Counted from the first letter of the stretch, positions 8,262 to 17,265 are shown. The stretch: 64,000 nucleotides of DNA from Streptomyces endocoffeicus (GCF_016741935.1 NZ_JAERRG010000002.1:585578-649577); one strand, 5' to 3'. Made by a program: numbers and translations. The notes: generated from the letters alone by a model not told the origin.

Positions 8262-10219
8262 GCGGAGAAGAATTCAATGCCCCGGCCGGGGACGAGGGCA
8301 GTCGCCCACAAGGCTCTCAGAATGACCTGTCAGGGTCGTCCCGGGACGTCGTACAGGCCGGCAACGTCTCGGGCGGCATCAACTTCTACCAGCGGGTGCC
8401 AGGGGAGTCGGCCAGCCTCATACCACGTCAGCTTCCGGCTGATGTGTGCCTGCCGAACAAATCCCCCAGGACGTCGATGATGCCGCCGCTCTGTACCGCT
8501 CCTTGCTCGCCGAGCGACGCGTCCTGATCCTGCTCGACAACGCCGCCACGGTCAGCCAGGTGCGGCCGCTCCTCCCCGGCACTGGCACCAGCCTGGTAGT
8601 GGTGACCAGTCGCAACCGGCTCTCCGGCCTCACCGTACGAGACGGGGCCCGCCGCCTGACGCTCGGTACCCTTCCCGAACCCGAGGCGATTGCCTTACTG
8701 CACGCGGTCACCAGCGGCTATCGGCCTGGAGACGATGAGGAAAAGCTGACTGAACTGGCCCGTCTGTGCGCTCGGCTGCCACTCGCCTTACGTATCGCGG
8801 CAGAGCGCGCCGCCAGTCATCCGCATATGAGGATCGACGATCTCATCTCTGACTTGCGCGACGAGTCGGCGCTGTGGGACGCGCTCAGCACCGGGATCGA
8901 TGAGGAAGCAGAAGCGGTCCACTCGGTCTTCGCTTGGTCATACCGCGCCCTGCCGGCATCCTCCGCGCGGCTCTTTCGCCTGCTGGGGATTCATCCGGGT
9001 CCTGAGTTCAGTCTCCATGCGGCCGCGACCCTCTGTGAGTTCAGCCTCAGCCGCACAAGGCAACTCCTGGACGACCTCGTGGGCGCCCACCTGCTCGAAC
9101 AGACGGCACCGGACCGATTCCAGTTCCACGACCTACTGCGTGCCTTCGCCACCGGCCAGGCGCAGAGCGATGAACCCGTAGAGCAACGGAACGCGGCCCT
9201 GCACCGTGTACTGGCCTGGTATCTGCATACCGCTGACGCGGCGCAGAGTTGGCTCAGGCCTTCCGAGCGGCATTCCCTCCTGACGGCCTCGACAGCTTCC
9301 GTGCCTCCCCTGGTCTTCGCCGATTACGACGCGGCGGCGGACTGGGCGGACCGTGAACACACGACTCTGCTCCATTTGGTTCCCGCCGCCGTATCGGCAG
9401 GGATCGACACTCTCGCCTGGCAGTTGGCCGAGGTGCTGTGGACTGCCCGCTACCCATCAGCGCCAGGCAGTGACTGGATCGACCGATGCGTGCCGGTCTG
9501 GCGGCAGCCGAACGATGACCACTTCGAGCGTGCCGCTGTGTTCTTCCGTGACGCGGATGAACCCCGCAGAGCGGCTATGGCCCTGTCCAACATCGCCAGC
9601 ACCCGTCTCGACGCGGGCCGCCTGCCTGAGGCCGATGAGGCCGCCCAACAGGCGCTCGCCGCCCACCGAGCCCTGAACAATGAAAGAAGCGTGGGCAATG
9701 CCTTGTGTATCGTCGCCGAGCTCTGTCGGGAGCAAGGCGAGCTCGCAGCGGCACGACGTGCGATCGACGAGGCCCTCGACATCGCGCTCAACCTCAGGAG
9801 TCACGTCCTGGAAGGCTTTTGGCTGCTCACTCTGGGCGATATCCAGCGTGCAGCCGGACACTACGGCGACGCGCTGACCTCGTACCAGCGGTCCGCCACG
9901 CTCCATCGCCGTCTCGGCGACCGCAGCCGCGAAGCCCTCGCCTGGCGGGGCACCGGGCAGACCTACGCGGCGATGGATCGCTATGACGAGGCCGCCGCGT
10001 TTCATCGTCAGGCCGCCGCCGTGCACGGACAGCTCGGCGACGCGTGGCAACACGCCTTGGAACTCGACCACCTGGCCGCCGCCGTGGAGAGGGAGGACCC
10101 CCCAAGCGGCCCGCGCCCACCGGGTTGAGGCTCTATCCCACCTGGCTGAGTACACCGACCCCCGGGCCGTGGCCGTTCGGTCCCGCATCGAGAGGCGTCT
10201 GGCCGACCCCGCAGCGTAG
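8258..10219 (+). pseudogene. Broken NB-ARC/TPR (AfsR-like STAND) regulator
   Basis: Remains of a STAND ATPase in three pieces. Piece one (8258 to about 8445) encodes a start and the leader ending PRQLPADV. Piece two, in another frame (about 8446-10100), resumes inside the NB-ARC domain at LPAEQIPQDVDDAAALYRSL and runs through the Walker B-like RVLILLDNA, the winged helix and five or so TPRs. Piece three (about 10100-10219) restores the first frame and gives the natural tail ARAHRVEALSHLAEYTDPRA. The P-loop and the preceding linker are missing: an internal deletion at about 8445 plus a frameshift near 10097-10105 beside a run of six C. It cannot make a working ATPase. The 560-aa middle frame is open but lacks Walker A. 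Confidence 0.85.
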
Positions 10220-10225
10220 CTACTG

Positions 10226-10290
10226 TCATTCGGTGAACGGTTCGCGCAGCTCGAACCAGATGAGCTTGCCAGTGGGGCGCAGCCCCAGGG
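10226..10290 (-). pseudogene. 3' remnant of an anti-sigma-type ATPase gene
   Basis: Read on the minus strand, the last codons spell GLRPTGKLIWFELREP followed by TGA. This closely matches the C-terminus of the intact ATP-binding protein at 12674-13093 (GLRPTGKHIWFELRDP). Only about 22 codons remain; homology stops before 10300. It is a paralogue truncated by the adjacent insertion-sequence event. Confidence 0.7.
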
Positions 10291-10425
10291 CCCCGGCAAA
10301 GTCGTGGTGATGTCTGTTCCAGCCGGACAGGCATAGAAGCGCCGGGTTTGGTAGCAGCAGGCCGCATGACCGGTTCGAAAGATCATCAGGGTTCCTACGC
10401 CACGGTGATCTATCCGATGTGAGTC

Positions 10426-10769
10426 ATGCCCGCGCTGTCATCATCGTTGATCTCGTCTCTGTCTGACGCACCGGCTCTGACAGTGCCGGAAACCGGCGGC
10501 GGGCTGCCCGCGGCACTCGCCTCGGTGCCTGATCCGCGAGGCCGCCGGGGTGTCCGGCACCGGTTGAGCGTGGTGGTGACCGCAGCGGCGTGTGCCGTGG
10601 TGGCCGGCTACCGCTCGTATGCCGCGATCGCGGAATGGGTGGCCGACATCCCGGACGAGACCGCACAGGCTCTGGGCATCGCTGTTGATCGACGACCGTC
10701 CGAAGCGATGATCCGCCGGCGGCTGCAGGCGCTGGACCCGGATCTGCTCACCACAGCGATCGGTGAGAA
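10426..10769 (+). pseudogene. Truncated IS transposase, N-terminal part (ISAs1-like)
   Basis: The start and about 113 codons match the N-terminal helper domain of ISAs1/IS4-type transposases: VPDPRGRRGVRHRLSVVV, AGYRSYAAIAEWVADIP and a conserved SEAMIRRRLQALDPD. Homology ends near codon 114 (about 10767), before the DDE catalytic core. The frame then runs into unrelated sequence containing a tRNA and stops at 10824. No intact end repeat could be assigned. This is a dead insertion-sequence fragment whose right part was lost. Confidence 0.75.
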
Positions 10770-10786
10770 TTCCGCCCCTGCTCCCA

Positions 10787-10859
10787 TCCGATGTCGCCCA
10801 ATTGGCAGGGCGGACGGGTGTTAACCGTCCAGGCTCCGGTTCGAGTCCGGGCATTGGAG
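10787..10859 (+). tRNA. tRNA-Asn (GUU), divergent accessory copy
   Basis: A complete 73-base cloverleaf can be drawn. Acceptor TCCGATG pairs with CATTGGA (one G-U); D stem GCCC/GGGC around AATTGGCA; anticodon stem GACGG/CCGTC with loop GTGTTAA placing GTT at 34-36 after U33; T arm TCCGG-TTCGAGT-CCGGG; discriminator G. The anticodon reads Asn AAC/AAU. The acceptor, D and anticodon stems differ from what I recall of the housekeeping Streptomyces tRNA-Asn, so this is probably an extra, horizontally acquired tRNA. CCA is not encoded. Confidence 0.8.
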
Positions 10860-10883
10860 CTCCGCCTGTCGTCCCGGGCGGCC

Positions 10884-10950
10884 CGCTCGTATGCCCGAGT
10901 GGTCAGGGAACCGCCTGCAAAGCGGTGCACATTCGAAGCCGGTTTCGGAC
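10884..10950 (+). tRNA. tRNA-Cys-like fragment (GCA), probably degenerate
   Basis: The D-arm-like GCCCGAGTGGTCAGGGA and a perfect anticodon arm ACCGC-CTGCAAA-GCGGT (10910-10926, anticodon GCA) look like the 5' two thirds of a tRNA-Cys, 25 bases after the tRNA-Asn. No canonical T arm follows, and nothing pairs with the presumed acceptor CGCTCGT. The 3' part appears to have been replaced where the oxidoreductase gene's tail (stop at 10951) now lies. Probably not functional. Confidence 0.4.
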
Positions 10951-11874
10951 TCAGGAATCCCTCCGCTGTGGAGTCACCGCTGAGAATGTCACCCCGGTGA
11001 GCTCCTCGGAGACGGTCCACAGGCGCTGCTGGGTGGCCTGGTCGTGGGAGTCGGGGCTGGAGGCGACCAGCTTCGGGTAGCCGCGGATCTCGCCGCGGTT
11101 GCCGGGGCCGTAGTACTGGCCGCCGGTGACGGCCGGATCGGTGGCGGCGCGCAGGGTGGGCAGGGCGCCCATCTCGGCCTTCTGGGTGAGCAGCGGCGCG
11201 AGCCAGGTGATGGGCACGCGAAGCGCGGCGGGCGTGTTGCGGGCGAGCTCGGTGTTGGACACGCCGGGATGGGCGGCCACCGCGACTGTGGTGCCGTGCG
11301 GTGCGAGCCGGCGCTGCAGTTCGTACGTGAACATCAGATTGGCGAGTTTGGCCTGGCCGTAGGCGGCGACGCGGCTGTACGAGCGCTCCCACTGCAGGTC
11401 GTCGAAGTGGATGGCGGCCCGGATGCGGTGACCGGTGCTGCTGACCGTCACGACGCGGGAGCCGGGGACGGGCAGGAGCCGGTCCAGCAGCAGGCCGGTC
11501 AGGGCGAAGTGGCCGAGGTGGTTGGTGCCGAACTGCAGCTCGAAGCCGTCAGCGGTGGTCTGTCGCGGGGTGTACATCACGCCCGCGTTGTTGATCAGAA
11601 GGTCGATGCGCGGGTGGGCCGTGCGCAGGTCGGCCGCCGCGGACCGGATCGAGTCCAGGGAGGCCAGGTCGAGGGCCTGGACGGTGACGTCGCCGGTGAT
11701 GCGGGCGGCTGCCTGCTTGCCCTTCTCCACGTCGCGGACCGCCAGGACCACCGTCGCCCCGCGCGCCGCGAGCATCCGGGCGGTCTCGAAGCCCAGCCCG
11801 GTGTTGGCGCCGGTCACGATCGCCACCCGGCCGTGCTGATCGGGGATGTGCTGCTCTGTCCAGTTGCCGCTCAT
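10951..11874 (-). CDS. Short-chain dehydrogenase/reductase
   Basis: 307-aa classical-fold SDR, WWOX/retinol-dehydrogenase-like. Cofactor loop TGANTGLG at about 22-29, NNAGV near 95, catalytic Ser in VSSTG and YGQAK giving the Tyr-x-x-x-Lys dyad. An Arg after the second beta strand suggests NADPH preference (inferred). Substrate unknown. The ATG at 11874 has AGGAG upstream. It is divergent from a TetR gene, with two copies of a 13-base palindrome in the 100-base gap, so it is very likely the target of that repressor. The 3' end abuts the tRNA-Cys-like fragment. Confidence 0.9.
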   Translation of the reverse strand: MSGNWTEQHIPDQHGRVAIVTGANTGLGFETARMLAARGATVVLAVRDVEKGKQAAARITGDVTVQALDLASLDSIRSAAADLRTAHPRIDLLINNAGVMYTPRQTTADGFELQFGTNHLGHFALTGLLLDRLLPVPGSRVVTVSSTGHRIRAAIHFDDLQWERSYSRVAAYGQAKLANLMFTYELQRRLAPHGTTVAVAAHPGVSNTELARNTPAALRVPITWLAPLLTQKAEMGALPTLRAATDPAVTGGQYYGPGNRGEIRGYPKLVASSPDSHDQATQQRLWTVSEELTGVTFSAVTPQRRDS

Positions 11875-11921
11875 GACGCACTCCTAAAGAACCATCGGTC
11901 TGTTACGAGTGTCAACGTAAG

Positions 11922-11957
11922 AGACCGCCGGTCTTCTGTCAAGGGACCGGCGGTCTT
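11922..11957. promoter_or_regulatory. Paired palindromic operator of the TetR/SDR divergent promoter
   Basis: AGACCGCCGGTCT (11922-11934) and GGACCGGCGGTCT (11944-11956) are inverted copies of one 13-base palindrome, 22 bases apart. A weaker third half-site (ACCATCGGTCT) lies at 11890-11901. They overlap the region where both divergent promoters must start, as expected for TetR autoregulation. Confidence 0.75.
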
Positions 11958-11974
11958 TAAGCTAGGCTGAGGGC

Positions 11975-12640
11975 GTGACATTTCAGCGGGCGCGAAGCGA
12001 GGAGCAGCGGGAGATCCGTCGCCGGGCGATCCTGGACACGGCGGCGGCGATGCTCGACGAGATGCCCGTGGCCGAGGTGAGCCTCAATGAGCTCAGCCGG
12101 CGGGTGGGCCTGGCCAAGTCGAACGTCCTGCGGTACTTCGAGTCACGCGAGGCGGTGCTGCTCGAACTGCTGGACGTCTTTCTGGAGAGCTGGCTCGCCG
12201 AGCTGGCGGACGAGCTGGCCGCGGGCATCGAGGCGCATGCGGCGCCGGAAGTGCGGGCCGGTCAGCTGGCCGAGATCCTCAGCCGGACGCTGGCGGGCCG
12301 CGTGGTGCTGTGCGACCTCTTCGGCGCACAGGGTGGCGTCCTTGAGCACAACGTCTCGGTCGAGGTGGTCAAGCGGCACAAGCGCTCCTCCCTCACGCGG
12401 CTCGCGGCCATGACCGAGCTCGTGCGCCGCCACGTGCCCGAACTCGGCGACAGCGCGCAGCTGTTCTGCCTGATGGGCCTGGTCTCAGCGGGTGCCCTGT
12501 CGGCGTACGTCCCGCCGCCGCCCAGCCTCCTTGCCGCCTACGCGGACGAGCCTGCCCTCGGCGTGCTCCACATGGAGTTGCGTGACGCTCTGAGGATCTC
12601 CTTCACCTCGACGCTCCTGGGCGTGCTGCCGCGCGCCTGA
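11975..12640 (+). CDS. TetR family transcriptional regulator
   Basis: 221-aa repressor with an N-terminal TetR HTH (about 15-60; SLNELSRRVGLAKSNVLRYFESREAV reduced to the key helix-turn-helix around 38-55) and a helical ligand domain. GTG start at 11975 with GAGGG just upstream. Divergent from the SDR gene; the palindromes between them are its probable operator. The likely role is to hold the oxidoreductase off until a small ligand binds. The C-terminal part is typical in length for the family. Ligand unknown. Confidence 0.88.
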   Translation: MTFQRARSEEQREIRRRAILDTAAAMLDEMPVAEVSLNELSRRVGLAKSNVLRYFESREAVLLELLDVFLESWLAELADELAAGIEAHAAPEVRAGQLAEILSRTLAGRVVLCDLFGAQGGVLEHNVSVEVVKRHKRSSLTRLAAMTELVRRHVPELGDSAQLFCLMGLVSAGALSAYVPPPPSLLAAYADEPALGVLHMELRDALRISFTSTLLGVLPRA

Positions 12641-12673
12641 ACCTTTCCGTTTGCTGTGAAGGAAAACGGTGCC

Positions 12674-13093
12674 CTATTTGGCGGGCGGGTCGCGTAGCTC
12701 GAACCAGATGTGCTTGCCGGTGGGGCGCAGGCCGTTTTCCCAGGTGACGCCCCATGCGTAGGCCAGCTCCTGCATGAGGAACAACCCGCGTCCACCCTCC
12801 TCGTCGGGCGCCGCGTCGCGGGGGTACGGGTGGCGGTCCGGGGAGCCGTCGCGTACGGCGATCGTCGCGATGCGGTCGCGGACGAGGGTGTCGATGTGGA
12901 TCAGCTGGGTGTTGGTGTGCTGATTGACGTTCGTCACGGCCTCGGAGACCAGGAGTTTCGCCGTGTCCGCGAGGTCGTGCAGGTCGTTGGCCTGGAGGAG
13001 GGCGGCGATCGCGTCGCGGCAGACCCTCGGGCTCTTGGGGGAGTTGGGGGCGCTGAGGCGGTAGGCGTACGGAAGGTTTGCGGCTTCGGGCAT
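12674..13093 (-). CDS. ATP-binding protein, anti-sigma/SpoIIAB-like (HATPase_c_2)
   Basis: 139-aa GHKL-fold ATPase of the RsbW/SpoIIAB type abundant in Streptomyces. N box around LVSEAVTNVNQHT (about 50-62), G1 region VRDGSPDRHP (about 78-90), and GRGLFLMQELA (about 100-110) as the G2 box; C-terminal GLRPTGKHIWFEL. Such proteins bind or phosphorylate partner regulators. ATG at 13093 with GGGAG upstream. Divergent from the XRE/DUF5753 gene and completing the common trio ATPase, XRE-DUF5753, DUF397. A second copy of its last 20 codons survives as a remnant at 10226-10290. Confidence 0.88.
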   Translation of the reverse strand: MPEAANLPYAYRLSAPNSPKSPRVCRDAIAALLQANDLHDLADTAKLLVSEAVTNVNQHTNTQLIHIDTLVRDRIATIAVRDGSPDRHPYPRDAAPDEEGGRGLFLMQELAYAWGVTWENGLRPTGKHIWFELRDPPAK

Positions 13094-13235
13094 GGCGGTT
13101 CTCCCAACGCGGTGCGTGGCCTATTCGTCACGCTGTGGTGAGAACCATAGGGCATGATGGGTAACCAGTTCCACTGTTGTGGTGGAACTCGTTAGAGTGT
13201 GGGATCGTCGTCCCAGGTACCGGAGAGGGGAACGC

Positions 13236-14087
13236 GTGGGGCAGAGGACGGCCACGACCGCGAGGCAGCGGCGTCTCGGTACAGAGCTGCGCAAGATGCG
13301 CGAGCGGGCAGGCATGAGCGTGGTGGAAGCCGGTCAGCTCCTCGGCGTGAACCGCACTCGCATCAGCAACATCGAGGCTGCGCGCTTCGGCGTGAGCGAG
13401 GACCGCATCAGAACGCTCGCGACCATCTACTCCTGTATGGACAGGGCGTATGTCGACGCTCTCGTCGCCATGAACGAGGAACGCGTCCGCGGCTGGTGGG
13501 AGGACTACCGGGGCAAGACTCCGGCGAACGCACTCGACTTGGCCGAGCTCGAACATCACGCGGTGGCCATGCGTTCGGCGCAGATCATGCATGTGCCGGG
13601 CCTGCTCCAGACAGAGGATTACGCGAAGGCCGTGTTCTCCACCGCCACGTCCAACCCCACGCCGACGCAGTTGCGGGCCAGCATTTCCTACCGACTCAGG
13701 CGCCGGGACGTACTGGACAGGGACACTCCGCCGGAGTGCACCTTCCTCGTCCATGAGGCCGCGCTGAGAATGGAGTTCGGCGGGCCGAAGGTGATGCGGG
13801 CACAGTTGGAGCAGCTGATCGAGTCGTCGCAGCGGAGCAACGTGACCGTGCGCGTGGTTCCGTTCTCGGCGGGCGGGTTCTCAAGCCCAGGCATGAGCAC
13901 GCTCTACGCATTCGGGCCGGTCCGGCAACTGGACACCGTGCAGGCCGATACGCCCTCGGGCGCTGCCTTCCTCGATACGGAAGCGCACCTCGAACGCTAC
14001 GGCGGTATCTTGGACCAGATGGAAGCCTTGGCCCTTACGCCAGAGGCCACGAGCGACCTCATCCGCGAGATAGCACAGCAACTCTGA
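13236..14087 (+). CDS. XRE-type HTH regulator with DUF5753 domain
   Basis: 283-aa regulator: an N-terminal Cro/C1-type HTH (about 14-70; SVVEAGQLLGVNRTRISNIE) followed by the DUF5753 domain (about 95-275) with the family signature HVPGLLQTEDYAKAV and RRRDVLDRDTPPECTFLVHEAAL in part. GTG start at 13236 follows GGAGAGGGG; upstream in-frame starts lack a site. Works with the small DUF397 protein encoded 20 bases downstream and usually with an anti-sigma-like ATPase (divergent here). Such pairs control antibiotic production and morphology in Streptomyces (known for the family); the target of this copy is unknown. Confidence 0.92.
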   Translation: MGQRTATTARQRRLGTELRKMRERAGMSVVEAGQLLGVNRTRISNIEAARFGVSEDRIRTLATIYSCMDRAYVDALVAMNEERVRGWWEDYRGKTPANALDLAELEHHAVAMRSAQIMHVPGLLQTEDYAKAVFSTATSNPTPTQLRASISYRLRRRDVLDRDTPPECTFLVHEAALRMEFGGPKVMRAQLEQLIESSQRSNVTVRVVPFSAGGFSSPGMSTLYAFGPVRQLDTVQADTPSGAAFLDTEAHLERYGGILDQMEALALTPEATSDLIREIAQQL

Positions 14088-14107
14088 CCCACAGGAGATG
14101 CCCCGAC

Positions 14108-14299
14108 ATGCACTGGCGGAAGTCCTCGTACTCCGGAGAGGATGCCGAGCACAACTGTGTGGAACTCGGCCGCACGCCGGGCGCCATACTCCTCCGCGAG
14201 AGCGACGAACCGCAGACCGTGATCACCACGACCCCCGCCGCGCTCCGGGCGCTTACCCGGGCCGTCCGGGACGGGCGGTTCGATCAGCTGTCCCGCTAG
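14108..14299 (+). CDS. DUF397 small regulatory partner protein
   Basis: 63-aa protein of the DUF397 family with the signature WRKSSYSGEDAEHNCVEL and a later LLRESDEP and ALRALTRAVRDGRF. It is encoded 20 bases after an XRE-DUF5753 regulator, with AGGAG at 14091-14095, and normally binds that regulator as in the characterised WhiJ-type pairs. It ends 15 bases before recO, so read-through into recO is possible. Full length for the family. Confidence 0.93.
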   Translation: MHWRKSSYSGEDAEHNCVELGRTPGAILLRESDEPQTVITTTPAALRALTRAVRDGRFDQLSR

Positions 14300-14314
14300 G
14301 GGACAATGGGCGCC

Positions 14315-15064
14315 ATGAGTCTGTTCCGCGACGACGGCATCGTGCTGCGCACCCAGAAGCTGGGTGAGGCGGACCGGATCATCACCCTGCTCACCCGTAA
14401 CAACGGCCGCGTCCGCGCCGTCGCGCGGGGCGTGCGGCGGACGAAGTCGAAGTTCGGGGCGCGGCTCGAACCGTTCAGTCACGTTGACGTGCAGTTCTTC
14501 TCGCGCGGTGGCGGCGAGCTGATCGGGCGCGGGCTGCCGCTCTGCACGCAGAGTGAAACCATCGCTCCGTACGGTGGGTCGATCGTCACCGACTACGCCC
14601 GCTACACCGCCGGTACGGCCATGCTGGAGACGGCCGAGCGGTTCACCGACCACGAGGGCGAACCCGCCGTACAGCAGTATCTGCTGCTCGTCGGCGCGCT
14701 GCGCACCCTCGCCGCCGGGGATCATGAGCCGCATCTCATCCTGGACGCGTTTCTGCTCCGTTCCCTCGCCGTGAACGGCTACGCACCGAGTTTCGACAAC
14801 TGCGCCAAGTGCGGGATGCCCGGTCCGAACCGGTTCTTCTCGGTCGGCGCGGGCGGGGTCATCTGCGGAGAGTGCCGGGTGCCCGGAAGCGTCGTACCCT
14901 CGGCGGAGTCGCTGACGCTGCTGGGCGCGCTGCTGACCGGGGACTGGGAGACGGCGGACGCGTGCGAGTCGCGGCATGCCCGGGAGGGCAGCGGGCTCGT
15001 GGCGGCGTATTTGCACTGGCACCTGGAGCGGGGACTTCGGTCGCTGCGGTACGTAGAGAAGTAG
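14315..15064 (+). CDS. recO: DNA repair protein RecO
   Basis: 249-aa recombination mediator of the RecFOR pathway; it helps load RecA on SSB-coated single-stranded DNA and anneals strands. N-terminal OB fold (about 1-80; LFRDDGIVLRTQKLGEADRI region), helical C-terminal domain and a zinc-binding set CAKC...CGEC (about 167-192). Start taken at 14315 (MSLFRDD), the usual N-terminus for actinobacterial RecO; an ATG nine bases upstream would only add three residues. Followed 30 bases later by uppS, the conserved actinobacterial order recO-uppS. Confidence 0.95.
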   Translation: MSLFRDDGIVLRTQKLGEADRIITLLTRNNGRVRAVARGVRRTKSKFGARLEPFSHVDVQFFSRGGGELIGRGLPLCTQSETIAPYGGSIVTDYARYTAGTAMLETAERFTDHEGEPAVQQYLLLVGALRTLAAGDHEPHLILDAFLLRSLAVNGYAPSFDNCAKCGMPGPNRFFSVGAGGVICGECRVPGSVVPSAESLTLLGALLTGDWETADACESRHAREGSGLVAAYLHWHLERGLRSLRYVEK

Positions 15065-15094
15065 TACAGAGAGCAAGCAAGAGCTGAGGGAGAC

Positions 15095-15961
15095 GTGGCA
15101 GGCATGGCAGGACGCGGGTTTCTGGGCCGACAGCGGCGCGAGTACCGGATCCCGGAACCGCATCCGTCCGGCGCCCGGCCGCCGAAGATCCCCGGTGAGC
15201 TGGTGCCGAACCACGTGGCGTGCGTGATGGACGGGAACGGCCGCTGGGCCAAGGAGCGCGGGCTGCCGCGCACCGAGGGGCACAAGGTCGGCGAGGCCGT
15301 CGTGATGGACGTGCTCAAGGGCTGCCTCGAGATGGGCGTCAAGAACCTCTCCCTCTACGCCTTCTCGACCGAGAACTGGAAGCGCTCGCCCGACGAGGTG
15401 CGCTTCCTGATGAACTTCAACCGCGATGTCATCCGCCGCCGCCGCGACGAGATGGACGCGATGGGCGTCCGGATCCGCTGGGCGGGCCGGATGCCGAAGC
15501 TGTGGAAGTCGGTGGCGCAGGAGCTCCAGGTCGCCCAGGAGCAGACCAAGAACAACGACGCCATGACGATGTACTTCTGCATGAACTACGGCGGCCGTGC
15601 GGAGATCGCGGACGCGGCGAAGGCGCTGGCGGAGGATGTCCGGGCGGGCCGCCTCGATCCGTCGAAGGTGAACGAGAAGACGTTCGCGAAGTACCTCTAC
15701 TACCCGGACATGCCGGATGTGGATCTCTTCCTGCGCCCGTCCGGCGAGCAGCGGACGTCCAACTACCTGATCTGGCAGAGCGCGTACGCCGAGATGGTGT
15801 ACCAGGACGTGCTGTGGCCGGACTTCGACCGCCGCGACCTGTGGCGGGCATGCCTGGAGTACGCCTCGCGGGACCGCCGCTTCGGCGGGGCGATCCCCAA
15901 CGAGGATCAGTTGAAGAAGGACGCCCAGGGGGACTCCCAGCAGGACTCCCACTCCGCGTAA
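15095..15961 (+). CDS. uppS: Isoprenyl transferase (polyprenyl diphosphate synthase, cis)
   Basis: 288-aa cis-prenyltransferase that condenses isopentenyl diphosphate units into the polyprenyl diphosphate carrier lipid for peptidoglycan and glycans; cytoplasmic, membrane-associated. Motifs: [20 protein letters not shown] (catalytic Asp, Arg and His), [15 protein letters not shown], and the C-terminal [19 protein letters not shown] and WPDF. GTG start with GAGGGAG upstream gives the short basic N-terminal extension usual in Streptomyces. Co-directional with recO. Whether the product is C50 or C55 cannot be read from sequence. Confidence 0.95.
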   Translation: MAGMAGRGFLGRQRREYRIPEPHPSGARPPKIPGELVPNHVACVMDGNGRWAKERGLPRTEGHKVGEAVVMDVLKGCLEMGVKNLSLYAFSTENWKRSPDEVRFLMNFNRDVIRRRRDEMDAMGVRIRWAGRMPKLWKSVAQELQVAQEQTKNNDAMTMYFCMNYGGRAEIADAAKALAEDVRAGRLDPSKVNEKTFAKYLYYPDMPDVDLFLRPSGEQRTSNYLIWQSAYAEMVYQDVLWPDFDRRDLWRACLEYASRDRRFGGAIPNEDQLKKDAQGDSQQDSHSA

Positions 15962-15993
15962 GCGGTAGGCGCGCGGCCCGGGACGCGCCCCTC

Positions 15994-16572
15994 TTACTCC
16001 GCCGCCACGATGCGCTCCACCGCCGCCGCCACCAGCTGATCCCGCTCCGCCTCCGTGAACACGTCCGGCAGGGTGAGCTGCTCGACGATCAGCCAGTTCA
16101 GGGCCAGCACGAGCAGCTTGACGGCCGTGGCGTCGCCGGGGAGGCCCGACTCCTCGTGGTACGCGACGTTGGCGTCGAGGTCGGCCCGGACCCGCTCGGT
16201 GAGGACCTTGCGCAGTTCGGGCCGGCGGGTGGCCTCGAGGCGGAGTTCCAGCAGGGCCAGATAGCCGGTGCGGAATGAGGCGACGCGGCTGACGAGCTCA
16301 CGCATCAGCTCCGCGTAGGTCTCCCGGTCGCGGCCCGCCGCCCGCTGGCGGGCGATCGTGGCCTCGTCGGGCTGGAGCCGTTCATAGACGCGGGCGCCGG
16401 CCTGGGTGAGTACGTCGTCGCGGCTGCCGAAGTAGTTGGACGCGGTCCCGGCGGGTACGGCGGCCTCGGCGTCCACCGCGCGGAAGGTCAGGCCGCGCGC
16501 TCCTTCCCTGGCCAGCACCTCGATCGCGGCGTCCACGAGGGCGGCGCGCCGCTGGTCGTTCCTTCTCACCAT
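15994..16572 (-). CDS. TetR family transcriptional regulator
   Basis: 192-aa repressor: HTH around 20-60 (LTFRAVDAEAAVPAGTASNYF) and a TetR_C-type helical domain with YLALLELRLEATRRPELR. Start at 16572 (MVRRNDQRR) is preferred over a TTG at 16605 because it begins just before the HTH and leaves the operator palindrome outside the gene. Divergent from a DHFR-like reductase gene; the shared 70-base gap contains one full and one partial copy of CGTAGTACTACG. The reductase is the likely target. Confidence 0.88.
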   Translation of the reverse strand: MVRRNDQRRAALVDAAIEVLAREGARGLTFRAVDAEAAVPAGTASNYFGSRDDVLTQAGARVYERLQPDEATIARQRAAGRDRETYAELMRELVSRVASFRTGYLALLELRLEATRRPELRKVLTERVRADLDANVAYHEESGLPGDATAVKLLVLALNWLIVEQLTLPDVFTEAERDQLVAAAVERIVAAE

Positions 16573-16587
16573 TGACACCACTCCAGC

Positions 16588-16599
16588 CGTAGTACTACG
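16588..16599. promoter_or_regulatory. TetR operator palindrome
   Basis: CGTAGTACTACG is a perfect 12-base palindrome located between the divergent TetR and reductase genes. A partial copy, AGTACTACG, follows at 16619-16627, just before the reductase ribosome site. Placement and symmetry fit autoregulation. Confidence 0.7.
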
Positions 16600-16643
16600 T
16601 TCCAACCACTACAAGCAGAGTACTACGTTTGGAGCGGCTAAAG

Positions 16644-17237
16644 ATGCGAAAGCTCGTGTACTACGTCGCCGTCACGCTCGATGGCCGCATCGCCGGCCCC
16701 GGCGGCGAGTACGACTTCTTCCCAGTCGGCGACGAACGGCAGTCCGCCGCCTACTCGAACTGGACCAACACGCTGTTCCCCGAGACGGTCCCGACCGCCT
16801 ACCGCGCCGCGATCGGCCTGGCCGACGCGCCGAACCGCCACTTCGACACCGTCGTCATGGGCCTCGGCGCGTACCGCCCCGCCCTCGACGCGGGGATCAC
16901 CAGCCCATACGCCCATCTGCGCCAGTACGTGGTGTCCAGCACCCTCGAGCCCGACACCGACCCGGCCGTCACCGTCGTCCCGGGCGACCCGCTCGCCCTC
17001 GTGCGCGAGCTCAAGCGGGAGGACGGTGCGGGGCCGGACGTATGGCTCTGCGGTGGCGGCAAGCTCGCGGGCGCCCTGCTGCCGGAGCTCGACGAACTGG
17101 TGATCAAGAACTACCCCGTTGTCGCGGGGGCCGGGATTCCCGCCTTCGACGGCGCCTTCGATCCCACCGTCTTCGACGTCGCCGAGCGCACGGCCTTCCC
17201 CAACGGCGTCACCCTCACCCACCTCACCCGTCGCTGA
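16644..17237 (+). CDS. Dihydrofolate reductase-like (RibD C-terminal family) reductase
   Basis: 197-aa protein of the RibD_C/DHFR-like family. It opens with KLVYYVAVTLDGRIAGPGGEYDF, has VVMGLGAYR (about 75-83) and ends with the NADPH-binding LCGGGKLAGALLPELDELVIKNYP reduced here to LCGGGKLAGALL (about 138-150). Most stand-alone members are NADPH-dependent reductases of unknown substrate, not true folate enzymes. ATG at 16644 follows GGAGCGG at seven bases. Under the probable control of the divergent TetR gene. Confidence 0.85.
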   Translation: MRKLVYYVAVTLDGRIAGPGGEYDFFPVGDERQSAAYSNWTNTLFPETVPTAYRAAIGLADAPNRHFDTVVMGLGAYRPALDAGITSPYAHLRQYVVSSTLEPDTDPAVTVVPGDPLALVRELKREDGAGPDVWLCGGGKLAGALLPELDELVIKNYPVVAGAGIPAFDGAFDPTVFDVAERTAFPNGVTLTHLTRR

Positions 17238-17265
17238 CTCCGGCATCTGCTGAGGCGAGTAACGA

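Noticed and set aside
8446..10128. Intact 560-aa ATPase gene starting at 8446
   Set aside because: The frame begins inside the NB-ARC domain without a ribosome site or P-loop and ends at a frameshift; treated as part of a pseudogene.
10893..10950. tRNA-Ala (TGC) on the minus strand over the Cys-like element
   Set aside because: The anticodon arm reads TGC in reverse, but no D arm, T arm or acceptor forms on that strand.
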